64,000 bases of DNA, from positions 1-64,000 of the forward strand of contig JAIBEY010000061.1 in the NCBI GenBank assembly GCA_019459525.1. The letters are read 5' to 3'. The stretch's first letter is position 1. The number at the start of each line of letters is the position of its first letter. The notes under the pieces were generated by a model. The model made no database searches. It was given only the letters and a program-made list of their open reading frames with translations, and was not told the origin of the DNA. The DNA is from Prolixibacteraceae bacterium (GTDB taxonomy: Bacteria > Bacteroidota > Bacteroidia > Bacteroidales > Prolixibacteraceae). A program made the translations under genes and the position numbers. This document shows, piece by piece, positions 25,169-34,478 of this stretch.

Positions 25169-28100
25169 CTAATTAATTTTAAAAGCAAGATCATCGCGTT
25201 TTTCAAAATAGGCAAGCAACTCGTCGGTAATTTCTATTCGGGTATTCCTTGAAAACAGATTAACAACCATATTTGTTTCGAGATCAAAAATATCAAATCT
25301 CAATAACGATTTTCCTTTACTGTTTAATGTAAGCCGCTCTAAATCAGAAATTATTTCGCCAGTTAATGCCGAAAGCGGAATTTTAACAGTAATACTCTTA
25401 AAATATTTCTCGCGAATTTCTTCCATCAACTCTATGCGGTTTACTTTAAATTCGAGCTGGTCGCCGCCAAACCGGTTCTGAACCGTGCCCCTAACCATCA
25501 GGAAAAGTCCGGGTTTGCAGTATTTGCCGAATTCGACGTAGTCTTTCGCAAAAAAGAACATTTTATACGAATCAGTATAGTCGGTTAAAACCATGTAGCA
25601 AAATGGTTTTCCGTTTTTACTGAACGACTCGCGGGCTTCGGTCACCATCCCGGCAAAAGTCATTTCGCGCCCTTTCAACGGCTCAATATTGTTGTTCAGG
25701 TCTTTAAACGAAACATCTTTGGTAACCAGCGTTTTTATCTCAATTTTGTATTTATCCAACGGGTGCGAGGTCAGGTAAACGCCTACCAGGCTTCGTTCCT
25801 TTTCGAGCAAAACCAGATCGGCCCATTCGGGAACCATCGCCGGCTCGGGCTTTTGGACAGATTGCGTTGACATCATTTCGCCAAAAAGCGAAAGTGTCGC
25901 ATTGTTACTTTCGTATTGCATCTTACTTCCGTAGCGGGTCAGTTTCTCGATAAAACTCTGGTCGTTTTCGTCGGGAGCAAAATACTGGCTGCGGGTGTGT
26001 TTTTTGAACGAGTCGAATGCGCCTGCCATGGCCAGCGCTTCAAGGTTCTTTTTATTAACCGATTGAAGGTTCACCCGTTCCACAAAATCGTAAATATCTT
26101 TGAATTCGCCATTCTTGCGGGCTTTGATGATATCCTGAACAGCACCTTCGCCAACGCCTTTAATCGCAGCCATTCCAAAGCGGATATTGCCTGCTTTGTT
26201 TACCGTAAACTTAGCGTAGCTTTCACTTACATCAGGACCTAGTACATTCATATTCATGCGCTTGCATTCTTCCATCAGCTTCGTGATTTCAGTGATGTTG
26301 CTGAGGTTTCGGCTCATGTTGGCTGCCATGAATTCGGCTGGGTAATGAGCTTTCAGGTAACCCGTTTGGTAAGCCACCGCGGCATAACAAACCGAGTGCG
26401 ATTTATTAAACGCGTAACTGGCAAAAGCTTCCCAGTCTTTCCAGATTTTGTCGATCAGCTTGCCCGGATCTTTGCCCCCTTCGGTGCAGCCTTCAATAAA
26501 CTTTGGGTTAGCCAGGCAGCCGTCGTGAAACTTCACTTTTAACTTATCCATCATGGCTATAAGCTTCTTACCCATCGCTTTACGGAGCGAATCGGAATCG
26601 CCGCGGGTAAATCCGCCCAATGCCCTTGACTGAAGCATTACCTGTTCCTGGTAAACCGTAATTCCGTAGGTATCTTTGAGGTAAGGTTCCATCAGCGGAG
26701 AATCGTATTCAATTTTCTCCTGACCATGTTTTCGTTTGATGAACGACGGAATGTACTCCATTGGCCCCGGACGGTACAAGGCATTCATGGCCACCAAATC
26801 CTCAAAACGGTTCGGTTTCAGGTTTCGTAAGTGTTTTTTCATTCCGGGCGACTCGAACTGGAAGATCCCGGTGGTATCACCGTTACTGAAAAGCTCGAAA
26901 GTGAGCGGATCGTTCTCGGGAAGATGATCCATATCTATGGTTATTCCGCGCGAAAGTTTAATATTTTCGATGGTCTCTTTGATGATGGAGAGGGTTTTCA
27001 GTCCCAGAAAGTCCATCTTAAGCAGGCCAATATCTTCCACAAAATGGCCGTCATATTGCGTGGTCAGGAGGTTGTCGTCGTCCTTGGTAGGCATCACCGG
27101 TATATGGTCGGTCAGCGGATCGCGGCTGATTAAAATCCCGCAGGCGTGAATACCGGTCTGACGAACCGAACCTTCGAGCGTTTGCGCAAACTTCAGGGTT
27201 GTGCGAATCAGTTCGTTGGGGGAATTCAACTCCTGTTTCAACTCCGGACTATCTTTAAACGCAATGTTAAAATTCATCTTCGGGGCATCAGGAACCAGTT
27301 TGGTTAAACGGTCGGCTTCCTGAAGTGGTAATTTCAACACCCGCGCCACATCTTTGATGGCCGATTTGGTAGCCATGGTCCCGAAAGTACAGATGTGTGC
27401 CACCTTATCTGCCCCATATTTATTGGTTACATAGTCGAGTACTTTCTGGCGGCCGTCATCATCAAAGTCGATATCCACGTCGGGCATCGAAATACGGTCG
27501 GGGTTCAGGAACCGTTCGAACAGCAAATCGTATCGCATTGGGTCGATGTTGGTAATCCCAACACAATACGAAACTACCGATCCGGCAGCCGAACCACGGC
27601 CTGGCCCAACCAAAACGTCCATCCGGCGCGCTTCGTTAATGAAATCCTGAACAATGAGGAAATACCCCGGGAAACCCATCTTTTTAATGGTACTCAATTC
27701 AAATTCGATACGCTCGCGCACGTCGTCCGAAAATGGCTCCCCGTAGCGCAGTTTGGCACCTTCCCAAGCCAGGTGCGACAGGTAGTCGGCTTCAAATTTA
27801 ACCCTGATGACCTTATCGTATCCGCCAATCGAATCGTACCAAAATTGGGTAAATTCTTCAAGTAGCATTTCTTCGGTAAACCGGCTCCGGTAATCATCTT
27901 CTTTCCCAAAATCTTCAGGAATCGGGAAAACCGGCATGATAGGAGAAGAATTCAGGTTATAGGCCTCAATTTTATCGTTGATTTCCTGAGTATTGGCCAG
28001 GGCTTCGGGCACATCGGCAAACAAAGCGTTCATTTCGGCGGTGGTCTTAAACCACTCCTGCTTGGTATAGCGCATCCGGGTAGGGTCGTCCAAATCCTTG

Positions 28101-28810
28101 CCGGTATTCAAACAGATGAGCAAATCGTGCGCATCGGCATCTTCCTGATTGATGAAATGACTATCGTTGGTGCAGATTACCTTCACCTCATGCTTTTTGG
28201 CCAGTTCCAGAATCTTGGCATTTACCAGCACCTGATTCTCGTAAACATTCTGCCTCATCTCGGGCAATTCAGAAGGATGGCGCTGCAATTCGAGATAGAA
28301 ATCTTCGCCAAAAATGGATTTGAACCACTGAATGGTATCCTCGGCATCCTTCATGTTTCCGGCCATGATATGCTGCGGAACTTCGCCTCCCAGACAGGCT
28401 GAGGAAACAATCAATCCTTCGCTGTATTTTTCCAGAATCTCTTTATCGATACGTGGTTTGTAGTAAAAACCTTCGGTATAAGCCAACGAAACCAACTTGA
28501 GCAGGTTGCGGTAGCCCACCAGATTTTTAGCCAGCAGAATAAGGTGGTATCCCGAACGGTCAACCTTCGCATCTTTCTTGTTGTGGCGCGATTGTTCGGC
28601 CACATATGTTTCGCATCCAATGATGGGCTTAATGCCTTCTTTTTTGCACACATCGTAAAACTCTTTGGAGCCAAACATGTTGCCGTGATCGGTAAGCGCC
28701 AACGCAGTCATGCCATCGCCTTTAGCTTTAGCAATCAGCCCGCGAACACTGGCCGCACCATCCAGAATGGAATATTGTGAGTGAACATGTAGATGTGTAA
28801 AAGGAATCAT
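25169..28810 (-). CDS. dnaE: DNA polymerase III alpha subunit
   Basis: A 1213-residue replicative polymerase catalytic subunit. Order of domains: PHP (HLHVHSQYSILDGA at 6-19, then TDHGNMFG near 41-48), the polymerase core with GPGRGSAAGSVVSY and the catalytic PDVDIDFDDDGR (three acidic residues), fingers with FARTDGEG-like elements, the tandem HhH near MAAIKGVGEGAV, and an OB-fold (LKGREMTFAGMVTEARESFSKNGKPF, shortened). Cognate clamp-binding motif lies near the end. Size is typical of DnaE1 rather than DnaE2 or PolC (no exonuclease domain). First of a two-gene group with trxA. Confidence 0.96.
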   Translation of the reverse strand: MIPFTHLHVHSQYSILDGAASVRGLIAKAKGDGMTALALTDHGNMFGSKEFYDVCKKEGIKPIIGCETYVAEQSRHNKKDAKVDRSGYHLILLAKNLVGYRNLLKLVSLAYTEGFYYKPRIDKEILEKYSEGLIVSSACLGGEVPQHIMAGNMKDAEDTIQWFKSIFGEDFYLELQRHPSELPEMRQNVYENQVLVNAKILELAKKHEVKVICTNDSHFINQEDADAHDLLICLNTGKDLDDPTRMRYTKQEWFKTTAEMNALFADVPEALANTQEINDKIEAYNLNSSPIMPVFPIPEDFGKEDDYRSRFTEEMLLEEFTQFWYDSIGGYDKVIRVKFEADYLSHLAWEGAKLRYGEPFSDDVRERIEFELSTIKKMGFPGYFLIVQDFINEARRMDVLVGPGRGSAAGSVVSYCVGITNIDPMRYDLLFERFLNPDRISMPDVDIDFDDDGRQKVLDYVTNKYGADKVAHICTFGTMATKSAIKDVARVLKLPLQEADRLTKLVPDAPKMNFNIAFKDSPELKQELNSPNELIRTTLKFAQTLEGSVRQTGIHACGILISRDPLTDHIPVMPTKDDDNLLTTQYDGHFVEDIGLLKMDFLGLKTLSIIKETIENIKLSRGITIDMDHLPENDPLTFELFSNGDTTGIFQFESPGMKKHLRNLKPNRFEDLVAMNALYRPGPMEYIPSFIKRKHGQEKIEYDSPLMEPYLKDTYGITVYQEQVMLQSRALGGFTRGDSDSLRKAMGKKLIAMMDKLKVKFHDGCLANPKFIEGCTEGGKDPGKLIDKIWKDWEAFASYAFNKSHSVCYAAVAYQTGYLKAHYPAEFMAANMSRNLSNITEITKLMEECKRMNMNVLGPDVSESYAKFTVNKAGNIRFGMAAIKGVGEGAVQDIIKARKNGEFKDIYDFVERVNLQSVNKKNLEALAMAGAFDSFKKHTRSQYFAPDENDQSFIEKLTRYGSKMQYESNNATLSLFGEMMSTQSVQKPEPAMVPEWADLVLLEKERSLVGVYLTSHPLDKYKIEIKTLVTKDVSFKDLNNNIEPLKGREMTFAGMVTEARESFSKNGKPFCYMVLTDYTDSYKMFFFAKDYVEFGKYCKPGLFLMVRGTVQNRFGGDQLEFKVNRIELMEEIREKYFKSITVKIPLSALTGEIISDLERLTLNSKGKSLLRFDIFDLETNMVVNLFSRNTRIEITDELLAYFEKRDDLAFKIN

Positions 28811-29115
28811 ATCAATGAATTATATCAGAATTTTAATTTTGCTGAAACTCAAATTTCAGGAAAGTAAAGTTACCAATTTCGATGCCTGAAAAGAGTGTTG
28901 TTGATAAAATGTGAGAAAGAAGTTTGGGGCGAAAAAATGGGAATCCATCAATTCCGTTTGCCTGCGTTAGTTTCTAATTTTACCAGTTGGTCTATGTTGT
29001 TGTGAATCGAATAGTTGAAAAATAATTTCGCATCTTTTTGTCTGTTTATCCGTAAGTTAAATTTTATCGCTCCGAAAAGACAGAACTAAGTATAAACTCC
29101 TAATTACAGACAGAC
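28811..29115. promoter_or_regulatory. Spacer with candidate promoter for the M19-like gene
   Basis: A 305-bp gene-free gap between divergent dnaE and the peptidase gene. On the plus strand TTG at 29000-29002, 20 bp, then TAATTTCG at 29023-29030 fits the Bacteroidota TTG-N19/21-TAnnTTTG layout with one mismatch, giving a leader of about 80 nt. I see no RNA structure or repeat in the rest. Confidence 0.4.
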
Positions 29116-30543
29116 ATGAAGTATTTTGCAGACATTCACACACATCCCACGATGAAATCGTATGGGCAAAGTTTTCCATTGAGAGAAAACAGCAAAAAAA
29201 TAAGTGCAAAAAGTTCAATCTGGTATTACGATCCGCCTAACCTTTTTGATAAATTCATAGAACTGCTTGGCGGTATCGTAAAGTACCGGCAGAGCAGTTT
29301 TTCGGCTATGGGCTTTGGTAATACCGGAATCGTTTTTGCCTCGCTTTATCCTGTCGAACGTGGATTTTTTGACAATAAACTAGGGAAGGGCGATTTCAAT
29401 GATATGCTCTTGAATTTTGTAACCTCGGTTGGAAAAAAGCGCATCGATTTTATTCAGTCGATTACCGACTATTTTCCTGATCTGGAAAATGAATATCAAT
29501 TCCTGAAACAGATGGATGGGCAAACCGTGAAATTGGCTGATCGTTCGTTTTATAAGTATGGAATTGCCCGCAATGCAACTGATGTTGATACTATTCTTAA
29601 TCTGGATACCCTTCAGGAGAAGAAAGCTAATGCCATAGCCGTAATCCTTACCATTGAAGGCGCTCACGTATTTGGAACCGGAATTAAGCCCCAAACGAAC
29701 CCTGCCAACCGAAATTATGTGCTGGGCAATGTTGATAAGGTAAAGAACTGGGAACATCGCCCCGTATTTATGGGCCTTGCTCATCATTTTTACAACGAGC
29801 TGTGCGGCCACGCCCAAAGCCTTACTGGAATTGTAAAAAAGGCTACGGACCAAACCTACATGATGAATACCGGATTTACCCCATTGGGGAAAGAGGTGGT
29901 TGATAAATTACTCGATAATTCTGAAGGTAAGCGGATTTTGATAGATATCAAGCACATGAGCCGGACTTCACGACTGGAATATTTTAACATGTTGGAAATC
30001 AAATATAAGGAAGAAGATATTCCGGTAATCGTTAGTCATGGTGCCGTAATTGGCGGAGCTAAAGACAAACATCTCTTTTTAGATGATGACATTAATTTTT
30101 ACGACGACGAAATAATTGAAGTAGCCCGTACCAATGGTCTTTTTGGCTTGCAGCTCGATGAAAGGCGCATTGCCGCGGCTGGTGACACACAGTTAAAAAA
30201 GTCGCATGCACTTGAGCGGAGGAAAGCCTTGTTTCATTCATCGTTATTGGCCTGGCGGCAGATTCAGCATATTGCCGAATTGCTCGACTCGAACGGACTT
30301 TTTGCCTGGGGAATACAAAGTTTGGGTAGCGATTACGATGGGATGATCAATCCGATTAATGGCTACCTGACAGCCGAAAATTATCCAACTCTGTCGGACT
30401 ATTTATTGATGCAGGCACACAATTACATGAAAGCAAATTCAGGAAAACTAAGGCAACCGTATAACCGGATTGATCCCGAGGAAATTGTGAATCGTATTAT
30501 GGGCGAAAATGCCTATCATTTTTTGAAAAAATATTACCTGTAA
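29116..30543 (+). CDS. M19-like (membrane dipeptidase family) metallohydrolase
   Basis: A 475-residue amidohydrolase-like protein. Landmarks matching the renal dipeptidase (M19) barrel are: ADIHTHP near the N-terminus, TIEGAHVFG (bridging Glu), MGLAHHFYNELCGH (His cluster), ILIDIKHMSRTS (D-x-x-H-M-S, as in D-x-S-H of M19), IPVIVSHGAVIGG (S-H) and LGSDYDG (G-S-D-x-D-G). The first metal motif is HTH rather than the HxD of classic M19, so the first metal site differs and the enzyme may use a different substrate. No signal peptide is visible, so it is probably cytosolic. Solitary gene. Confidence 0.72.
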   Translation: MKYFADIHTHPTMKSYGQSFPLRENSKKISAKSSIWYYDPPNLFDKFIELLGGIVKYRQSSFSAMGFGNTGIVFASLYPVERGFFDNKLGKGDFNDMLLNFVTSVGKKRIDFIQSITDYFPDLENEYQFLKQMDGQTVKLADRSFYKYGIARNATDVDTILNLDTLQEKKANAIAVILTIEGAHVFGTGIKPQTNPANRNYVLGNVDKVKNWEHRPVFMGLAHHFYNELCGHAQSLTGIVKKATDQTYMMNTGFTPLGKEVVDKLLDNSEGKRILIDIKHMSRTSRLEYFNMLEIKYKEEDIPVIVSHGAVIGGAKDKHLFLDDDINFYDDEIIEVARTNGLFGLQLDERRIAAAGDTQLKKSHALERRKALFHSSLLAWRQIQHIAELLDSNGLFAWGIQSLGSDYDGMINPINGYLTAENYPTLSDYLLMQAHNYMKANSGKLRQPYNRIDPEEIVNRIMGENAYHFLKKYYL

Positions 30544-30695
30544 TTTCTATAGAACTAACATTTATTTTATTTTTTTTTGTTCCTAATTTGTGTTAGTTAA
30601 TTCCATCAATAAATTATATTTATGCACTTAATGATTGTAAAAGCCGACAATATGTATTATTTTTTTCTTCTGTTTTTTATTTCGAAAAATTATTT

Positions 30696-30703
30696 TATAT
30701 TTG
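30696..30703 (+). promoter_or_regulatory. Probable -7 element of hipBA
   Basis: TATATTTG matches TAnnTTTG exactly, 38 bp before the hipB start, in a very AT-rich tract of nearly 200 bp (30544-30741). No convincing TTG -33 element. Self-repression by HipB would act around here by family analogy. Confidence 0.45.
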
Positions 30704-30741
30704 TTGGTATAAGTCATCAATAACTCATAAAAATATATTTT

Positions 30742-31092
30742 ATGATGGAATTTGGCAACATTAATTGGAGTTCGCTTAGCGACGGTGCTCTGTTGGTACA
30801 AATTGGGCAATTTGTGCAACAATCGCGTTTGCAGCAAAACAAAAGCCAGCAACAGGTAGCTGATGCTGCCGGGGTCAACCGCAGTACGCTGAGCCAAATT
30901 GAGAACGGGAAGGGTGGAACACTCATTTCTCTGATCCAGATTTTGAGGGTGCTTAATCAATTGTCGTTTGTTCGTGCCTTTCAGGTGGAAGAAAAGGTGA
31001 GTCCGATGTACCTGGCTAAAATGGAATTGAAGAAACGAAAACGGGCCCGGACTCCCAAAGGCGAGAAACCTTACGAATTACCTGATTGGTGA
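30742..31092 (+). CDS. hipB: HipB-like antitoxin (XRE helix-turn-helix)
   Basis: A 116-residue DNA-binding protein. The HTH (about 25-80) reads LGQFVQQ..QNKSQQQVADAAGVNRSTLSQIENGKGGTLISLIQILRVLNQL, shortened to KSQQQVADAAGVNRSTLSQIENGKG. The basic C-terminal tail (KKRKRARTPKGEKP) is typical of Bacteroidota HipB-like proteins. Its stop overlaps the hipA ATG (TGATG), so the pair is translationally coupled. It is the antitoxin and repressor by family analogy. Confidence 0.86.
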   Translation: MMEFGNINWSSLSDGALLVQIGQFVQQSRLQQNKSQQQVADAAGVNRSTLSQIENGKGGTLISLIQILRVLNQLSFVRAFQVEEKVSPMYLAKMELKKRKRARTPKGEKPYELPDW

Positions 31093-32384
31093 TGATTGAG
31101 AATGGTTTCATATCGATTTGGGGAAGGCGTATTGGCGCTATACACTGGGGTTCGGATTCAGGAGTTGCTGACTTTGAATTCGATGTAGATTTTCTACGAT
31201 CCGGATTGGATGTGGCTCCTCTGAAAATGCCGGTCAGTCAGGCAAGGGGTGTTATTTTTTCGTTTCCTGAACTTGCTGGAAGCAAAACGTTTAAAGGCTT
31301 GCCAGGTTTGTTGGCCGATGTTTTGCCCGACCGCTATGGGAATGCACTTATAAACACCTGGTTGGCTCGTGTTGGCCGATCTTCAGGAAGTATGAACCCC
31401 GTTGAGATGCTTTGCTTTACCGGGAAACGAGGAATGGGCGCGTTGGAATTCGAACCGGTGGTTCCACCTTCGGCCAATCTGTCGTCGAAGGTAGAAATCA
31501 GTAGTTTGGTTGATGTGGCACAGCAAATTTTAACCGGACGGCAATCGTTTCAAACAGACATTTCGCACGACGAACAAAAAGCACTTTCCGATATTTTGAA
31601 GATTGGTACTTCTGCCGGTGGCGCCAGGGCAAAAGCCATTGTAGCCTGGAATGCCGAAACTGGCGAGGTTCGCTCGGGGCAAACCGATGCTCCTGAAGGA
31701 TTTTCGCATTGGCTGCTAAAATTCGATGGGGTTGACGACGCCCAGTTTGGTGCCACATTTGGTTATGGCCGGGTGGAAATGGCCTATTACCTGATGGCTG
31801 TTGCTTGCGGTATTGAAATGATGGAATGCCGCCTGATTGAGGAAAACGGCCGCGCACATTTTATGACCCGCCGGTTTGACCGCCCAACCGGAAGCCAGAA
31901 GTTGCATGTGCAAACTTTTTGCGCCATGATGCACTACGATTTTAACGACATTTATTCGTACAGTTACGAGCAGTTGTTTCAAACCATGCGCCTGTTAAGG
32001 TTGACCTATCCGGAGGCAGAACAGATGTACCGGAGAATGGTTTTCAACGTGATGGCCCAAAACTGCGACGACCATACCAAGAACTTCGCTTTTATAATGG
32101 ATACGCAGGGCGAGTGGCGATTAGCTCCAGCCTATGATGTTTGCCATGCTTACCGCCCCGGAAGTGCTTGGGTAAGCCAACATGCGCTGAGCATTAATGG
32201 GAAAAGGCAGGGAATTACGCGCGACGATTTGCTTGAAGTTGGTCGCCAGATGAATGTAAAAAAGGCACCTGCCATTATTCAGCAAATTGCCGAAACGGTT
32301 GCCAAATGGCATGAATTTGCCGAACAGGTAAATGTGGAGGCTAAGTTGAGGGATGCAATTGGGGAAACGCTGGTGATTTTGTGA
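31092..32384 (+). CDS. hipA: HipA-like serine/threonine protein kinase toxin
   Basis: A 430-residue toxin kinase. The N-terminal couple domain (to about 110, ending LADVLPDRYGNAL) is followed by the HipA-like kinase core: the P-loop-like GTSAGGARAKAIV (SxGGxRxK), catalytic loop NVMAQNCDDHTKNFAF with DDHxKN (the HipA HGDxHxxN analogue), and the metal DYDV-type APAYDV. ATG at 31092-31094 overlaps the hipB stop. HipA phosphorylates a translation factor (glutamyl-tRNA synthetase in E. coli), stalling growth and favouring persistence. All catalytic residues are present. Full length for the family. Confidence 0.9.
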   Translation: MIENGFISIWGRRIGAIHWGSDSGVADFEFDVDFLRSGLDVAPLKMPVSQARGVIFSFPELAGSKTFKGLPGLLADVLPDRYGNALINTWLARVGRSSGSMNPVEMLCFTGKRGMGALEFEPVVPPSANLSSKVEISSLVDVAQQILTGRQSFQTDISHDEQKALSDILKIGTSAGGARAKAIVAWNAETGEVRSGQTDAPEGFSHWLLKFDGVDDAQFGATFGYGRVEMAYYLMAVACGIEMMECRLIEENGRAHFMTRRFDRPTGSQKLHVQTFCAMMHYDFNDIYSYSYEQLFQTMRLLRLTYPEAEQMYRRMVFNVMAQNCDDHTKNFAFIMDTQGEWRLAPAYDVCHAYRPGSAWVSQHALSINGKRQGITRDDLLEVGRQMNVKKAPAIIQQIAETVAKWHEFAEQVNVEAKLRDAIGETLVIL

Positions 32385-32418
32385 TGATTAAATTGAGCTA
32401 TTCATAACTCAAACTTTT

Positions 32419-32784
32419 CTAACCTCCTGGTTGCCAGCCATGAAATATCTCACCAAAAGGCGTGATATTTTTCTGGATTAATCTTTTTTTTTCATTAAAA
32501 TCATCAAGCATTGCTGCAATCACATCGGGGTGCATCTCGTCAAGAAGACGCTGTCGTTGAGATATTCTTGCGTCTACATCGATTAGTGGCATATAAGACC
32601 TTGATTCAAGAAATACACTTATTGGTTGAACCGGATCAAATTGTAAGGATTCAAAATTTGCCTGAACGCAAAGTGAAGAAGGAATATTCTCATCGTTACT
32701 GTCAATATAGAGCACAAAATCTTCTTCAAAATAAGCAACAGCGTCTAAATTTGCAACTTCAACCGGTCGTTCTGTTTTGTTCAT
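32419..32784 (-). CDS. Hypothetical protein next to hipBA
   Basis: A 121-residue acidic, soluble protein with no recognised domain. It has a strand-rich N-terminal half (FVLYIDSNDENIP, SVFLESRSYMP) and a helical C-terminal third (DEMHPDVIAAMLDDFNEKKRLIQKN, shortened to HPDVIAAMLDDFNEKK). The coding bias and its position after hipA, convergent to it, suggest a real gene. There is no partner on its strand. Function unknown. Confidence 0.5.
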   Translation of the reverse strand: MNKTERPVEVANLDAVAYFEEDFVLYIDSNDENIPSSLCVQANFESLQFDPVQPISVFLESRSYMPLIDVDARISQRQRLLDEMHPDVIAAMLDDFNEKKRLIQKNITPFGEIFHGWQPGG

Positions 32785-32970
32785 GGCATATTGTTTTTAG
32801 GTTCTTATGCGCAAACTCTTGATGCAAGTTAATATACGAATTCCCGACAGAATAGTTGAATGGATGATTATTCCCGGGTCTGTCTTTAGCGCTTGATTTT
32901 TTTATCCTTCTTGAAATCCGATTATTTTAGCAGAATTTTATCAACTACGATTTTATTAAACAATTTCAAA

Positions 32971-33690
32971 ATGCCTCGAAACGCCTATTTTCAATTCAAA
33001 CAATTTCGAATCGTTCAGGAACGATCGGCCATGAAAGTGGGCATGGACGGCGTGTTGCTTGGCGCTTGGGCTGATCCTTCAGGCGCTGAACGAATTTTGG
33101 ATATTGGCACCGGCACCGGACTGATTGCATTGATGATGGCCCAGAAAAATTTGTCTGCGAAAATTGATGCCATTGAAGTTGATCCGGATGCTTTTCAGGA
33201 GGCATGTCTGAATATTCAGCAATCTTTCTGGAGTGACCGGATTAACGCTGAACTTTATTCTTTTCAGGAATTTGCTGAGCGAACAAACCGGAAATATGAC
33301 CTGATTGTGAGCAATCCGCCATTTTTTACCAATGGAGTAAAAGCTCCGGTCGAAAATCGTGCGCAAGCCCGGCATTCCGATTCTTTGCCTTTGGATGTTT
33401 TGATTTCAGGAGCAACCAAATTGCTTCGCGAAAATGGTAGAATCGCGTTGGTTTTGCCTGTCGAAAGTCTTCAGGAGATCATGCAGTTGGCTGATTTGAA
33501 TAAATTGTATATTGCTCGATTGTGTCGGATAAAACCTAATCCGGTGAAACCGGAGTTCAGGATATTGATTGAGTTAGCCTATTTGGCTTGTACAATTCAG
33601 GAATCGGAATTGATGATTGAATTCGAAAAACACCACGATTATACTCCGGAATACAAAGACTTGACGAAGGACTTTTACTTGAAATTTTAA
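32971..33690 (+). CDS. trmN6: tRNA1(Val) (adenine(37)-N6)-methyltransferase, TrmN6 type
   Basis: A 239-residue SAM-dependent N6-adenine methyltransferase. The frame opens 78 bp earlier, but MPRNAYFQFKQFRIVQERSAMKVG begins the family-conserved F-x-F-x-x-F-x-I...MKVG(T/M)DG(V/L)LLGAW segment. SAM loop LDIGTGTGLIALM at 43-55, catalytic SNPPFF at 114-119. It methylates A37 of tRNA-Val in E. coli YfiC. A strong terminator follows. The upstream 180 bp hold nothing identifiable. Confidence 0.87.
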   Translation: MPRNAYFQFKQFRIVQERSAMKVGMDGVLLGAWADPSGAERILDIGTGTGLIALMMAQKNLSAKIDAIEVDPDAFQEACLNIQQSFWSDRINAELYSFQEFAERTNRKYDLIVSNPPFFTNGVKAPVENRAQARHSDSLPLDVLISGATKLLRENGRIALVLPVESLQEIMQLADLNKLYIARLCRIKPNPVKPEFRILIELAYLACTIQESELMIEFEKHHDYTPEYKDLTKDFYLKF

Positions 33691-33699
33691 GGAATTAAA

Positions 33700-33739
33700 A
33701 AAGGGTGACAAATCGAAATTTCGCGATTCGTCACCCTTT
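33700..33739. terminator. Bidirectional terminator between trmN6 and the flavodoxin gene
   Basis: AAAGGGTGACAAATCG (33700-33715) and CGATTCGTCACCCTTT (33724-33739) form a 15-bp stem with one mismatch and an 8-nt loop. It has T-runs on the outgoing side (TGTCTTTT) and lies between convergent genes. Confidence 0.85.
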
Positions 33740-33763
33740 GTCTTTTCATCGATTTCTTTGATG

Positions 33764-34267
33764 TTAGACCAAAAACATAAACGGGCTGTAGGTTTTTTCC
33801 ATTCGTGTAGCAAAACGATCGATCGAATTTTCATCTGGCTTCATGGCATTTTCCCGCACTTTCGGAATTCGTTTTACCAACATTTTCCCTATGAAACTCA
33901 TGTTTTCGAGCTTGTAACTATTTCTGAAAATAGCTTCGGTCTTGGCCAGTTGGTGCAACTCTTCAGGAAAAGCCTTGCTTATTTCATGTCTTGCTATTTC
34001 CGGCTCGTCGGTGCAGCAAATAAATAAGCCAATTTCCTTGTTTCGAAGCGCGTCGATATGCAAATTGCAGAAATCTTTGATCCGTTTGTCAATTTGTCCG
34101 TCAAGTACCGATCCGCCAATAATTACGCGGTCATATTCGCTCAATTGGGGGAAAAACTCTTTTTTCAGGTCAACAGTTACAATTTCTCCTGAAAGTTTTT
34201 TTGAAAGTTCGTTGACTGCTTTCCCGGTGCAGTTGCCCGATGTGGTGTAAATAATAATAGTTTTCAT
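33764..34267 (-). CDS. Flavodoxin-domain protein (HemG-like)
   Basis: A 167-residue flavodoxin-fold protein. The FMN loop IYTTSGNCTGKAVNELSKKL (T-x-S/T-x-x-x-T near 6-13) is followed by YDRVIIGGSVLDGQIDKRIKDFC, IGLFICCTDEP and a C-terminal helix, resembling menaquinone-dependent protoporphyrinogen oxidase HemG. The ORF extends 41 codons upstream, but Met at 34267 is the family start. The nearby divergent reductase gene makes a flavodoxin/reductase pair conceivable. Heme role not proven: some HemG-like proteins have no known function. Confidence 0.75.
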   Translation of the reverse strand: MKTIIIYTTSGNCTGKAVNELSKKLSGEIVTVDLKKEFFPQLSEYDRVIIGGSVLDGQIDKRIKDFCNLHIDALRNKEIGLFICCTDEPEIARHEISKAFPEELHQLAKTEAIFRNSYKLENMSFIGKMLVKRIPKVRENAMKPDENSIDRFATRMEKTYSPFMFLV

Positions 34268-34426
34268 GTGTGATTGATTTGTTTCTATTTCTTGGCTTTC
34301 CTTCAAAATTACGGAAACGGAGCGATTAAATTGTTCGGTTTTGTCATGATTTTCACGTGTTTGTTCAAAAAAGTCAAACAAAAATTGCACAGCAGGGTTA
34401 ATTATACTTTAAAATAAAAGACATAT

Positions 34427-34458
34427 TTGTCTGAAATGGAAATTAATGTTTATTTTTG
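34427..34458 (+). promoter_or_regulatory. Promoter of the ferredoxin-NADP reductase-like gene
   Basis: TTG at 34427-34429, 21 bp, then TATTTTTG at 34451-34458 fits the Bacteroidota TTG-N19/21-TAnnTTTG promoter. It ends 20 bp before the gene start, giving a short leader. Confidence 0.5.
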
Positions 34459-34478
34459 CAGTCCAAAATTGAGAAGCC

